DNA of 64,000 bases from Apostichopus japonicus (Eukaryota; Echinodermata; Holothuroidea; Aspidochirotida; Stichopodidae), in NCBI RefSeq assembly GCF_037975245.1, contig NC_092580.1:8903001-8967000 (forward strand). Reading direction: 5' to 3'. The position numbers and the translations under genes are program-made. Numbering within the stretch: the first letter of the stretch is position 1; every line of letters starts with the position of its first letter. The notes beneath the pieces were generated by a model. It ran no database searches. It was given only the letters and a program-made list of their open reading frames with translations, and was not told the DNA's origin. Shown here in pieces: positions 1 through 11,205 of this stretch.

Positions 1-280
1 TCAATCGAATGTGCGACACCCATCAATCGAATGTGCGACACAGATCAATCGAATGTGCTACACCGATTAAACGAATGTTCGACACCGATCAATCGAATGT
101 TCGACACCCATCAACCAAATGTGCGACACCCATCAATCGAATGTTCGACACCGATCAATCGAATATACGACACCGATCAATCGAATGTGCGACACCCATC
201 AATCGAATGTTCGACACCCATCAATCGAATGTTCGACGCCGATCAATCGAATGTTCGACACCTATCAACCGAATGTGCGA

Positions 281-301
281 CACAGATCAATCGATGTGCT
301 A
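281..301. repeat. 21-bp monomer class TCGATGTGCT (register shift -1)
   Basis: One A is missing from TCGAATGTGCT, giving TCGATGTGCT, usually after ACAGATCAA or ACACATCAA and before ACACCGATTAAACG. Copies are near 291, 1790, 2955, 3480, 4995 (as TAGATG), 6600, 8250, 9660, 11525, 12955 (as TGGATG), 13415, 17180, 17705, 19285, 20825, 22495, 23925, 25330 (TGGATG), 25795, 27310, 28830, 30610, 31030 (GATGTGCGAC), 31885, 32700, 33575, 33750, 37140, 37470, 39755, 40390, 40810, 41140, 41950, 42130, 47365, 54465, 54885, 55215, 56030, 56205, 57745, 58095, 58270, 63085 and 63415. The shared lesion and context suggest one founding deletion spread by amplification. Confidence 0.85.
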
Positions 302-499
302 CACCGATTAAACGAATGTTCGACACCGATCAATCGAATGTGCTGCACCGATTAAGCGAATGTTCGACACCGATTAAACGAATGTTCGACACCGATCATT
401 CGAATGTGCGACACCTATCAATCAAATGTGCGACACCGATTAATCGAATGTTCGACACCCATCAATCGAATGTTCGACACCCATGAATCGAATGTTCGA

Positions 500-525
500 C
501 ACCGGTAAAATCGAATGTGCGGTAC
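500..525. repeat. 23-bp monomer class GGTAAAATCG (register shift +1)
   Basis: An extra A in ACCGGTAAAATCG lengthens the unit, followed by GAATGTGCGGTACCGATGAATCG. Copies are near 510, 28603, 31921, 33612, 41991, 56065 and 58131. In the last five a 21-bp TCGATGTGCT unit lies about 35-40 bp upstream, so the register is broken and restored within two monomers. The ungapped relative GGTAAATCG (22 bp) occurs for example near 3515 and 13455. Confidence 0.8.
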
Positions 526-856
526 CGATGAATCGAATATTCGACACCCATTAATCGAATGTTCGACACCGATCAATCGAATGTTCGACAACCATCAAAC
601 GAATGTTCGACACCCATCAATCGAATGTGCGACACCCATTAATCGAATGTCCGACAACCATCAATCGAATGTTCGACAACGATCAGCCGAATATGCGACC
701 CCTATCAATCGAATGTTCGACAACCATCAATCGAATGTGCGACATGGATCAATCAAATGTTCGACACCTATCAATCGAATGTTCGACACCGATCAATCGA
801 ATTTGCGGCACCGATCAATCGAATTTGCGGCACCGATCAATCAAATGTGTGGCACC

Positions 857-900
857 GATCAATCGAATGTTCGACACCGATCAATCGAATGTTCGACACC
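857..900. repeat. Reference pair of modal monomers
   Basis: Two identical back-to-back copies of the modal 22-mer. Each contains TCGA twice and three CpG dinucleotides (TCGA, TTCG and, across the unit junction, CCGATC). It has the short dyad TCGAA-TG-TTCGA: 5-bp perfect arms with a 2-bp spacer. The forward strand has no stop codon in any frame. The reverse strand has TGA within GATTGATC, so each reverse frame is stopped about every 66 bases. I use this pair to define monomer numbering in the other entries. Confidence 0.95.
891..892. other. Heat-shock-element-like dyad centre (example of an array-wide motif)
   Basis: The dinucleotide TG at about this place separates GAA and TTC, giving cGAAtgTTCg. 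This matches the two-unit core nGAAnnTTCn of heat shock elements and recurs in every monomer carrying G at base 9 and T at base 15. TCAAATG monomers lose the first half-site and TGTGCGAC monomers lose the second. Known: strong HSEs usually have three or more alternating nGAAn units. Here the flanks (ATCAATC before, GACACC after) supply no third unit, so each site is minimal. Binding is inference only. Confidence 0.35.
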
Positions 901-3659
901 CATCAATCGAATGTTCGACACCGATCAATCGAATATACGACACCGATCAATCGAATGTGCGACACCCATTAATCGAATGTCCGACAACCATTAATCGAAT
1001 GTTCGACAACGATCAGCCGAATATGCGATTCCTGTCAATCGAATGTTCGACAACCATCAATCGAATGTGCGACACAGATCAATCGAATGTGCGAGACCTA
1101 TCAATCGAATGTGCGACACAGATCAATCGAATGTTCGACACCGATCAATCGAATATGCGACACCTATCAATCAAATGTGCGACATGGATCAATCCAATGT
1201 TCGACACCGATCAATCGAATGTTCGACACCGATCAATCGAATTAGCGGCACCGATCAATCAAATGTGTGGCACCGATCAATCGAATGTTCGACACCGATC
1301 AATCGAATGTTCGACACCGATCAATCGAATGTTCGACACCCATTAATCGAATCTTCGACACCGATCAATCGAATGTTCGACACCGATCAATCGAATGTTC
1401 GACACCAATCAATCGAATGTTCGACACCCATCGATCGAATGTTCGACACCGATCAATCGAATGTTCGACACACATCAATCGAATGTTCGACACCGATCAA
1501 TCGAATGTTCGGCACCGATCAATCGAATGTCCGACACCAATCGACCGAATGTGCGACAACCATTAATCGAATGTGCGACACCAATTAAACGAACGTTCGA
1601 CACCGATTAAACGAATGTTCGACACCGATCAATCGAATGTGCGACACCTATCAATCAAATGTGCGACACCGATCAATCGAATGTTCGACACCCATCAATC
1701 GAATGTTCGACACCCATCAATCGAATGTTCGACACCGATCAATCGAATGTTCGACACCTATCATGCGAATGTGCGACACAGATCAATCGATGTGCTACAC
1801 CGATCAATCAAATGTTCGACACCGATCAATCGAATGTTCGACACCGATCAATCGAATTTGCGGCACCGATCAATCAAATGTGTGGCACCGATCAATCGAA
1901 TGTTCGACACCGATCAATCGAATGTTCGACACCGATCAATCGAATGTTTGACACCCATTAATCGAATGTTCGACACCGATCAATCGAATGTTCGACACCA
2001 ATCAATCGAATGTTCGACACCCATCGATCGAATGTTCGACACCGATCAATCGAATGTTCGACACCCATCAATCGAATGTTCGACACCGATCAATCGAATT
2101 TGCGGCACCGATCAATCGAATGTTCGACACCAATCGACCGAATGTGCGACAACCATCAATCGAATGTGCGACACCAATTAAACGAATGTTCGACACCGAT
2201 TAAACGAATGTTCGACACCGATCAATCGAATGTGCGACACCTATCAATCAAATGTGCGACACCGATCAATCGAATGTTCGACACCCATCAATCGAATGTT
2301 CGACACCGATCAATCGAATGTTCGACACCCATCAACCGAATGTTCGACACCCATCAATCGAATGTTCGACACCCATCAATCGAATGTGCGACACCTATCA
2401 ATCGAATGTGCGACACAGATCAATCGAATGTTCGACACCGATCAATCGAATATACGACACCTATCAATCAAATGTGCGACATGGATCAATCCAATGTTCG
2501 ACACCGATCAATCGAATGTTCGACACCGATCAATCGAATTAGCGGCACCGATCAATCGAATGTTCGACACCCATCGATCGAATGTTCGACACCGATCAAT
2601 CGAATGTTTGACACCCATCAATCGAATGTTCGACACCCATCAATCGAATGTGCGACACCGATCAATCAAATGTTCGACACCGATCAATCGAATGTTCGAC
2701 AATGATCAATCGAATGTTCGACACCCATCAATCGAATGTTCGACACCCATGAATCGAATGTTCGACACCCATCAATCGAATGTTCGACACCCATCAATCG
2801 AATGTTCGACACCTATCAATCGAATGTTCGACACCCATCAATCGAATGTGCGACATGGATCAATCAAATGTTCGACACCCATGAATCGAATGTTCGACAC
2901 CGATCAATCGAAAGTTCGACACCTATCAGCCGAATGTGCGACACAGATCAATCGATGTGCTACACCGATTAAACGAATGTTCGACACCGATCAATCGAAT
3001 GTGCTGCACCGATTAAGCGAATGTTCGACACCGATCAATCGAATATACGACACCTATCAATCAAATGTGCGACATGGATCAATCAAATCTTCGACACCGA
3101 TCAATCGAATGATCGACACCGATCAATCGAATTTGCGGCACCGATCAATCAAATGTGTGGCACCGATCAATCGAATGTTCGACAATGATCAATCGAATGT
3201 TCGACACCCATCAATCGAATGTTCGACACCCATGAATCGAATGTTCGACACCGATCAATCGAATTTGCGGCACCGATCAATCAAATGTGTGGCACCGATC
3301 AATCGAATGTTCGACAATGATCAATCGAATGTTCGACACCCATCAATCGAATGTTCGACACCCATCAATCGAATGTTCGACACCCATCAATCGAATGTTC
3401 GACACCGATCAATCGAATGTTCGACACCCATCAATCGAATGTTCGACACCCATCAATCGAATGTGCGACACACATCAATCGATGTGCTACACCGATTAAA
3501 CGAATGTTCGACACCGGTAAATCGAATGTGCGGCACCGATGAATCGAATATGCGACACCCATTAATCGAATGTTCGACACCGATCAATCGAATGTTCGAC
3601 AACCATCAAACGAATGTGCGACACCCATCAATCGAATGTGCGACACCCATTAATCGAAT

Positions 3660-3725
3660 GTCCGACAACCATCAATCGAATGTTCGACAACGATCAGCCG
3701 AATATGCGACCCCTATCAATCGAAT
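3660..3725. repeat. HOR landmark module A' (GACCCCTATC type)
   Basis: A sister of module A with the same GTCCGACAACC, GATCAGCCG and ATATGCG monomers, but GACCCCTATC where A has GATTCCTGTC. Copies lie at about 697, 3708, 13645, 17932 and 26022. The 3708/17932 and 13645/26022 pairs are displaced by 14,224 and 12,377 bp, the same offsets as the flanking large duplications. These four are therefore two duplicated pairs, not independent events. Confidence 0.85.
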
Positions 3726-3969
3726 GTTCGACAACCATCAATCGAATGTTCGACACCGATCAATCGAATGTTCGACACACATCAATCGTATGTCCGACAC
3801 CGGTAAATCGAATGTTCGACACCGATCAATCGAATGTTCGACACCCATCAATCGAATGTTCGACACCCATCAACCAAATGTGCGACATCGATCAATCGAA
3901 TTTTCGACACCGATCAATCGAATATACGACACCGATCAATCGAATGTGCGACATGGATCAATCAAATGT

Positions 3970-3992
3970 TCGACACCGATCATCCAATGTTC
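3970..3992. repeat. 21-bp monomer class GATCATCCAATG (register shift -1)
   Basis: GATCAATCCAATG has lost one A, giving GATCATCCAATG. Copies are at about 3979, 7256, 10312, 14597, 18202, 21478 and 33219. All but the last are in the left 22 kb, 0.5 kb upstream of module A. The copy at 33219 is one of several signs that 31.9-33.5 kb derives from left-end sequence. Confidence 0.85.
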
Positions 3993-4448
3993 GACACCGA
4001 TCAATCGAATTTGCGGCACCGATCAATCAAATGTGTGGCACCGATCAATCGAATATACGACACCTATTAATCAAATGTGCGACATGGATCAATCAAATGT
4101 TCGACACCCATCAATCGAATGTTCGACACCCATCAATCGAATTTGCGGCACCGATCAATCGAATTTGCGGCACCGATCAATCAAATGTGTGGCACCGATC
4201 AATCGAATGCTCGACACCGATCAATCGAATGTTCGACACCCTTCAATCGAATGTTCGACACCGATCAATCGAATGTTCGACACCCATCAATCGAATGTTC
4301 GACACCGATCAATCGAATGTGCGACACAGATCAATCGAATGTCCGACAACCATCAACCGAATGTGCGACATCGATCAATCGAATGTTCGACACCGATCAA
4401 TCGAATATACGACACCGATCAATCGAATGTGCGACACCCATTAATCGA

Positions 4449-4527
4449 ATGTCCGACAACCATTAATCGAATGTTCGACAACGATCAGCCGAATATGCGA
4501 TTCCTGTCAATCGAATGTTCGACAACC
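4449..4527. repeat. HOR landmark module A (GATTCCTGTC type)
   Basis: This is the most diverged monomer group in the array: GTCCGACAACC and TTAATCG monomers, then one with GATCAGCCG and ATATGCG, then one with GATTCCTGTCAATCG. The GATTCCTG string occurs at about 1027, 4499, 7775, 10831, 13975, 15118, 18723, 21999, 26352, 29805, 38951 and 54104. Ten of twelve copies are in the first 30 kb, with typical spacings of 3,056, 3,144, 3,276, 3,472 and 3,605 bp, so it marks the left-hand HOR. Spacings fall just short of multiples of 22 by exactly the net number of 21/23-bp units between copies. Confidence 0.9.
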
Positions 4528-4924
4528 ATCAATCGAATGTGCGACACAGATCAATCGAATGTGCGACACCTATCAATCGAATGTGCGACACAGATCAATC
4601 GAATGTTCGACACCGATCAATCGAATATACGACACCTATTAATCAAATGTGCGACATGGATCAATCCAATGTTCGACACCGATCAATCGAATGTGTGGCA
4701 CCGATCAATCGAATGTGCGGCACCGATCAATCAAATGTGTGGCACCGATCAATCGAATGTTCGACACCGATCAATCGAATGTTCGACACCGATCAATCGA
4801 ATGTTCGACACCCATTAATCGAATCTTCGACACCGATCAATCGAATGTTCGACACCGATCAATCGAATGTTCGACACCCATCAATCGAATTTGCGGCCCC
4901 GATCAATCAAATGTGTGGCACCGG

Positions 4925-7900
4925 TCAATCGAATGTTCGACACCGATCAATCGAATGTTCGACACCTATCAACCGAATGTGCGACACAGATCAATAGATG
5001 TGCTACACCGATTAAACGAATGTTCGACACCGATCAATCGAATGTGCTGCACCGATTAAGCGAATGTTCGACACCGGTCAATCGAATATACGACACCTAT
5101 CAATCAATTGTGCGACATGGATCAATCAAATCTTCGACACCGATCAATCGAATGTTCGACACCGATCTATCGAATTTGCGGCGCCGATCAATCAAATGTG
5201 TGGCACCGATCAATCGAATGTTCGACACCCATCAATCGAATGTTCGACACCCATCAATCGAATGTTCGACACCCATCAATCGAATGTTCGACACCCATTA
5301 ATCGAATGTTCGACACCGATCAATCGAATGTTCGACACCGATCAATCGAATGTTCGACACCCATCGATCGAATGTTCGACACCGATCAATCGAATGTTCG
5401 ACACCGATCAATCGAATGTTCGACACCCATCAATCGAATGTTCGACACCCATCAATCGAATGTTCGACACCGATCAATCAAATGTGTGGCACCGATCAAT
5501 CGAATGTTCGACACCGATCAATCGAATGTTCGACACCCATCAATCGAATGTGCGACACAGATCAATCGAATGTTCTACACCGATTAAACGAATGTTCGAC
5601 ACCGATCAATCGAATGTTCGACACCCATCAACCAAATGTGCGACACCCATCAATCGAATGTTCGACACCGATCAATCGAATATACGACACCGATCAATCG
5701 AATGTGCGACACCCATCAATCGAATGTTCGACACGCATCAATCGAATGTTCGACACCGATCAATCGAATGTTCGACACCGATCAATCGAATGTTCGACAC
5801 CGATCAATCGAATGTTCGACACCCATCAATCGAATGTTCGACACCCATCAATCGAATGTTCGACACCCATCAATCGAATGTGCGACATGGATCAATCAAA
5901 AGTTCGACACGGATCAATCGAATGTTCGACACCCATCAATCGAATGTTCGACACCCATCAATCGAATGTGCGACATGGATCAATCAAAAGTTCGACACCG
6001 ATCAATCGAATTAGCGGCACCGATCAATCAAATGTGTGGCACCGATCAATCGAATGTTCGACACCGATCAATCGAATCTTCGACACCGATCAGTCGAATG
6101 TTCGACACCGATCAATCGAATCTTCGACACCGATCAATCGAATCTTCGACACCGATCAATCGAATGTTCGACACCCATCAATCGAATGTTCGACACCCAT
6201 CGATCGAATGTTCGACACCGATCAATCGAATGTTCGACACCCGATCAATCGAATGTTCGACACCCATCCATCGAATGTTCGACACCCATTAATCGAATGT
6301 TCGACACCGATCAATCGAATTTGCGGCACCGATCAATCGAATGTTCGACACCAATCGACCGAATGTGCGACAACCATTAATCGAATGTGCGACACCAATT
6401 AAACGAACGTTCGACACCGATTAAACGAATGTTCGACACCGATCAATCGAATGTGCGACACCTATCAATCAAATGTGCGACACCGATCAATCGAATGTTC
6501 GACACCCATCAATCGAATGTTCGACACCCATCAATCGAATGTTCGACACCGATCAATCGAATGTTCGACACCTATCATGCGAATGTGCGACACAGATCAA
6601 TCGATGTGCTACACCGATTAAACGAATGTTCGACACCGATCAATCGAATGTGCTGCACCGATTAAGCGAATGTTCGACACCGGTCAATCGAATATACGAC
6701 ACCTATCAATCAAATGTGCGACATGGATCAATCAAATCTTCGACACCGATCAATCGAATGTTCGACACCGATCAATCGAATTTGCGGCACCGATCAATCA
6801 AATGTGTGTCACCGATCAATCGAATGTAAGACACCGATCAATCGAATATACGACACCGATCAATCGAATGTGCGACATGGATCAATCAAATGTTCGACAC
6901 CGATCAATCGAATGTTCGACACCGATCAATCGAATGTGCTGCACCGATCAATCAAATGTGTGGCACCGATCAATCGAATGTTCGACACCGATCAATCGAA
7001 TGTTCGACACCCATCAATCGAATGTTCGACACCGATCAATCGAATGTTCGACACACATCAATCGTATGTCCGACACCGGTAAATCGAATGTTCGACACCG
7101 ATCAATCGAATGTTCGACACCCATCAATCGAATGTTCGACACCCATCAACCAAATGTGCGACATCGATCAATCGAATTTTCGACACCGATCAATCGAATA
7201 TACGACACCGATCAATCGAATGTGCGACATGAATCAATCAAATGTTCGACACCGATCATCCAATGTTCGACACCGATCAATCGAATTTGCGGCACCGATC
7301 AATCAAATGTGTGGCACCGATCAATCGAATATACGACACCTATCAATCAAATGTGCGACATGGATCAATCAAATGTTCGACACCCATCAATCGAATGTTC
7401 GACACCGATCAATCGAATTTGCGGCACCGATCAATCGAATTTGCGGCACCGATCAATCAAATGTGTGGCACCGATCAATCGAATGCTCGACACCGATCAA
7501 TCGAATAGTCGACACCCTTCAATCGAATGTTCGACACCGATCAATCGAATGTTCGACACCCATCAATCGAATGTTCAACACCGATCAATCGAATGTGCGA
7601 CACAGATCAATCGAATGTCCGACAACCATCAACCGAATGTGCGACATCGATCAATCGAATGTTCGACACCGATCAATCGAATATACGACACCGATCAATC
7701 GAATGTGCGACACCCATTAATCGAATGTCCGACAACCATTAATCGAATGTTCGACAACGATCAGCCGAATATGCGATTCCTGTCAATCGAATGTTCGACA
7801 ACCATCAATCGAATGTGCGACACAGATCAATCGAATGTGCTACACCTATCAATCGAATGTGCGACACAGATCAATCGAATGTTCGACACCGATCAATCGA

Positions 7901-8150
7901 ATATACGACACCTATTAATCAAATGTGCGACATGGATCAATCCAATGTTCGACAAAGATCAATCGAATGTTCGACACCCATCAATCGAATTAGCGGCACC
8001 GATCAATCAAATGTGTGGCACCGATCAATCGAATGTTCGACACCGATCAATCGAATGTTCGACACCGATCTATCGAATGTTCGACACCCATTAATCGAAT
8101 CTTCGACACCGATCAATCGAATGTTCGACACCGATCAATCGAATGTTCGA
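4925..8150. repeat. About 3.1-kb HOR unit, tandem copy 1
   Basis: The unit begins at the ACCTATCAACCG / TCGATGTGCT cluster and ends near 8150. It contains one module B (6396), one 23-bp CCCGATC unit (6240), GAATGTAAG (6827), one GATCATCC unit (7256) and one module A (7775). The same ordered set recurs at 8179-11205. The offset is 3,254 bp for the first 0.2 kb and then 3,056 bp, because copy 2 lacks nine monomers (198 bp) near 8.4 kb. Confidence 0.85.
6232..6255. repeat. 23-bp monomer class ACACCCGATC (register shift +1)
   Basis: ACACCCGATCAATCG has one base more than either ACACCCATC or ACACCGATC, as if the two common alleles were joined with both the extra C and the G kept. Copies are near 6240, 9297, 12772, 20463, 25149, 30249, 39395 and 40033. 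The 6240/9297/12772 trio and the 39395/40033 pair match the offsets of local tandem duplications, and 6240/20463 matches the 14,224-bp offset. Confidence 0.8.
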
Positions 8151-8178
8151 CACCCATCGATCGAATGTTCGACACCGA

Positions 8179-11100
8179 TCAATCGAATGTTCGACACCGA
8201 TCAATCGAATGTTCGACACCTATCAACCGAATGTGCGACACAGATCAATCGATGTGCTACACCGATTAAACGAATGTTCGACACCGATCAATCGAATGTG
8301 CTGCACCGATTAAGCGAATGTTCGACACCGGTCAATCGAATATACGACACCTATCAATCAATTGTGCGACATGGATCAATCAAATCTTCGACACCGATCA
8401 ATCGAATGTTCGACACCCATCGATCGAATGTTCGACACCGATCAATCGAATGTTCGACACCGATCAATCGAATGTTCGACACCCATCAATCGAATGTTCG
8501 ACACCCATCAATCGAATGTTCGACACCGATCAATCAAATGTGTGGCACCGATCAATCGAATGTTCGACACCGATCAATCGAATGTTCGACACCCATCAAT
8601 CGAACGTGCGACACAGATCAATCGAATGTTCTACACCGATTAAACGAATGTTCGACACCGATCAATCGAATGTTCGACACCCATCAACCAAATGTGCGAC
8701 ACCCATCAATCGAATGTTCGACACCGATCAATCGAATATACGACACCGATCAATCGAATGTGCGACACCCATCAATCGAATGTTCGACACGCATCAATCG
8801 AATGTTCGACACCGATCAATCGAATGTTCGACACCGATCAATCGAATGTTCGACACCGATCAATCGAATGTTCGACACCCATCAATCGAATGTTCGACAC
8901 CCATCAATCGAATGTTCGACACCCATCAATCGAATGTGCGACATGGATCAATCAAAAGTTCGACACGGATCAATCGAATGTTCGACACCCATCAATCGAA
9001 TGTTCGACACCCATCAATCGAATGTGCGACATGGATCAATCAAAAGTTCGACACCGATCAATCGAATTAGCGGCACCGATCAATCAAATGTGTGGCACCG
9101 ATCAATCGAATGTTCGACACCGATCAATCGAATCTTCGACACCGATCAGTCGAATGTTCGACACCGATCAATCGAATCTTCGACACCGATCAATCGAATC
9201 TTCGACACCGATCAATCGAATGTTCGACACCCATCAATCGAATGTTCGACACCCATCGATCGAATGTTCGACACCGATCAATCGAATGTTCGACACCCGA
9301 TCAATCGAATGTTCGACACCCATCCATCGAATGTTCGACACCCATTAATCGAATGTTCGACACCGATCAATCGAATTTGCGGCACCGATCAATCGAATGT
9401 TCGACACCAATCGACCGAATGTGCGACAACCATTAATCGAATGTGCGACACCAATTAAACGAACGTTCGACACCGATTAAACGAATGTTCGACACCGATC
9501 AATCGAATGTGCGACACCTATCAATCAAATGTGCGACACCGATCAATCGAATGTTCGACACCCATCAATCGAATGTTCGACACCCATCAATCGAATGTTC
9601 GACACCGATCAATCGAATGTTCGACACCTATCATGCGAATGTGCGACACAGATCAATCGATGTGCTACACCGATTAAACGAATGTTCGACACCGATCAAT
9701 CGAATGTGCTGCACCGATTAAGCGAATGTTCGACACCGGTCAATCGAATATACGACACCTATCAATCAAATGTGCGACATGGATCAATCAAATCTTCGAC
9801 ACCGATCAATCGAATGTTCGACACCGATCAATCGAATTTGCGGCACCGATCAATCAAATGTGTGTCACCGATCAATCGAATGTAAGACACCGATCAATCG
9901 AATATACGACACCGATCAATCGAATGTGCGACATGGATCAATCAAATGTTCGACACCGATCAATCGAATGTTCGACACCGATCAATCGAATGTGCTGCAC
10001 CGATCAATCAAATGTGTGGCACCGATCAATCGAATGTTCGACACCGATCAATCGAATGTTCGACACCCATCAATCGAATGTTCGACACCGATCAATCGAA
10101 TGTTCGACACACATCAATCGTATGTCCGACACCGGTAAATCGAATGTTCGACACCGATCAATCGAATGTTCGACACCCATCAATCGAATGTTCGACACCC
10201 ATCAACCAAATGTGCGACATCGATCAATCGAATTTTCGACACCGATCAATCGAATATACGACACCGATCAATCGAATGTGCGACATGAATCAATCAAATG
10301 TTCGACACCGATCATCCAATGTTCGACACCGATCAATCGAATTTGCGGCACCGATCAATCAAATGTGTGGCACCGATCAATCGAATATACGACACCTATC
10401 AATCAAATGTGCGACATGGATCAATCAAATGTTCGACACCCATCAATCGAATGTTCGACACCGATCAATCGAATTTGCGGCACCGATCAATCGAATTTGC
10501 GGCACCGATCAATCAAATGTGTGGCACCGATCAATCGAATGCTCGACACCGATCAATCGAATAGTCGACACCCTTCAATCGAATGTTCGACACCGATCAA
10601 TCGAATGTTCGACACCCATCAATCGAATGTTCAACACCGATCAATCGAATGTGCGACACAGATCAATCGAATGTCCGACAACCATCAACCGAATGTGCGA
10701 CATCGATCAATCGAATGTTCGACACCGATCAATCGAATATACGACACCGATCAATCGAATGTGCGACACCCATTAATCGAATGTCCGACAACCATTAATC
10801 GAATGTTCGACAACGATCAGCCGAATATGCGATTCCTGTCAATCGAATGTTCGACAACCATCAATCGAATGTGCGACACAGATCAATCGAATGTGCTACA
10901 CCTATCAATCGAATGTGCGACACAGATCAATCGAATGTTCGACACCGATCAATCGAATATACGACACCTATTAATCAAATGTGCGACATGGATCAAACCA
11001 ATGTTCGACACCGATCAATCGAATGTTCGACACCCATCAATCGAATTAGCGGCACCGATCAATCAAATGTGTGGCACCGATCAATCGAATGTTCGACACC

Positions 11101-11205
11101 GATCAATCGAATGTTCGACACCGATCTATCGAATGTTCGACACCCATTAATCGAATCTTCGACACCGATCAATCGAATGTTCGACACCGATCAATCGAAT
11201 TTTCG
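8179..11205. repeat. About 3.1-kb HOR unit, tandem copy 2
   Basis: It lies directly after copy 1, with landmarks 3,056 bp downstream of their partners: B at 9452, the 23-bp unit at 9297, GAATGTAAG near 9883, GATCATCC at 10312 and A at 10831. It differs from copy 1 by the 198-bp loss near 8.4 kb and by changes such as CAAACCAATG near 10993 for CAATCCAATG. The direct adjacency makes this a true tandem HOR pair. Confidence 0.85.

Larger units (their letters stand above)
1797..8157. repeat. 6.36-kb segment, first copy (partner 16021-22381)
   Basis: This block matches 16021-22381 at a constant offset of 14,224 bp, apart from a 66-bp gain near 19.2 kb in the partner and a compensating 66-bp loss near 19.5 kb. 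Scattered single-base differences are few: GATCGACACC near 3111 against GTTCGAC in the partner, GCTCGACACC near 4210 against GCTCAACACC, and GTGTGTCACC near 6805 against GTGTGGCACC. It carries module A at 4499 and 7775, A' at 3708 and B at 2175 and 6396. Its left limit abuts a 21-bp TCGATGTGCT unit; its right limit is where ATCGATCG replaces ATCAATCG. Confidence 0.85.

Noticed and set aside
857-900. Gram-positive LexA/SOS operator (GAAC-N4-GTTC type)
   Set aside because: The dyad arms GAA and TTC are separated by only 2 bp, not the operator spacing. Thousands of copies in a satellite make a bacterial operator implausible.
4449-4527. Module A (GATTCCTGTC, GATCAGCCG) as a foreign insertion or regulatory element
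   Set aside because: It keeps the 22-bp spacing and the flanking TCAATCGAATGTTCGAC framework, so it is a cluster of diverged monomers, not an insertion.
2230-4818. 862-codon open frame (and an identical-length one at 16454-19042) as a repetitive protein gene
   Set aside because: It is pure satellite with the same peptide in all three frames. There is no unique N- or C-terminal sequence, no promoter or splice context, ends fall at random variants, and copies are part of a larger non-coding duplication.
6232-6265. CENP-B box (NTTCGNNNNANNCGGGN) in the monomer or in the ACACCCGATC variant
   Set aside because: In the modal unit TTCG is followed by ACACCGATC, so the required A and CGGG are absent. 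In the 23-bp variant the reverse orientation has CCCG and CGAA, but the spacing is one base short and the required T is missing.
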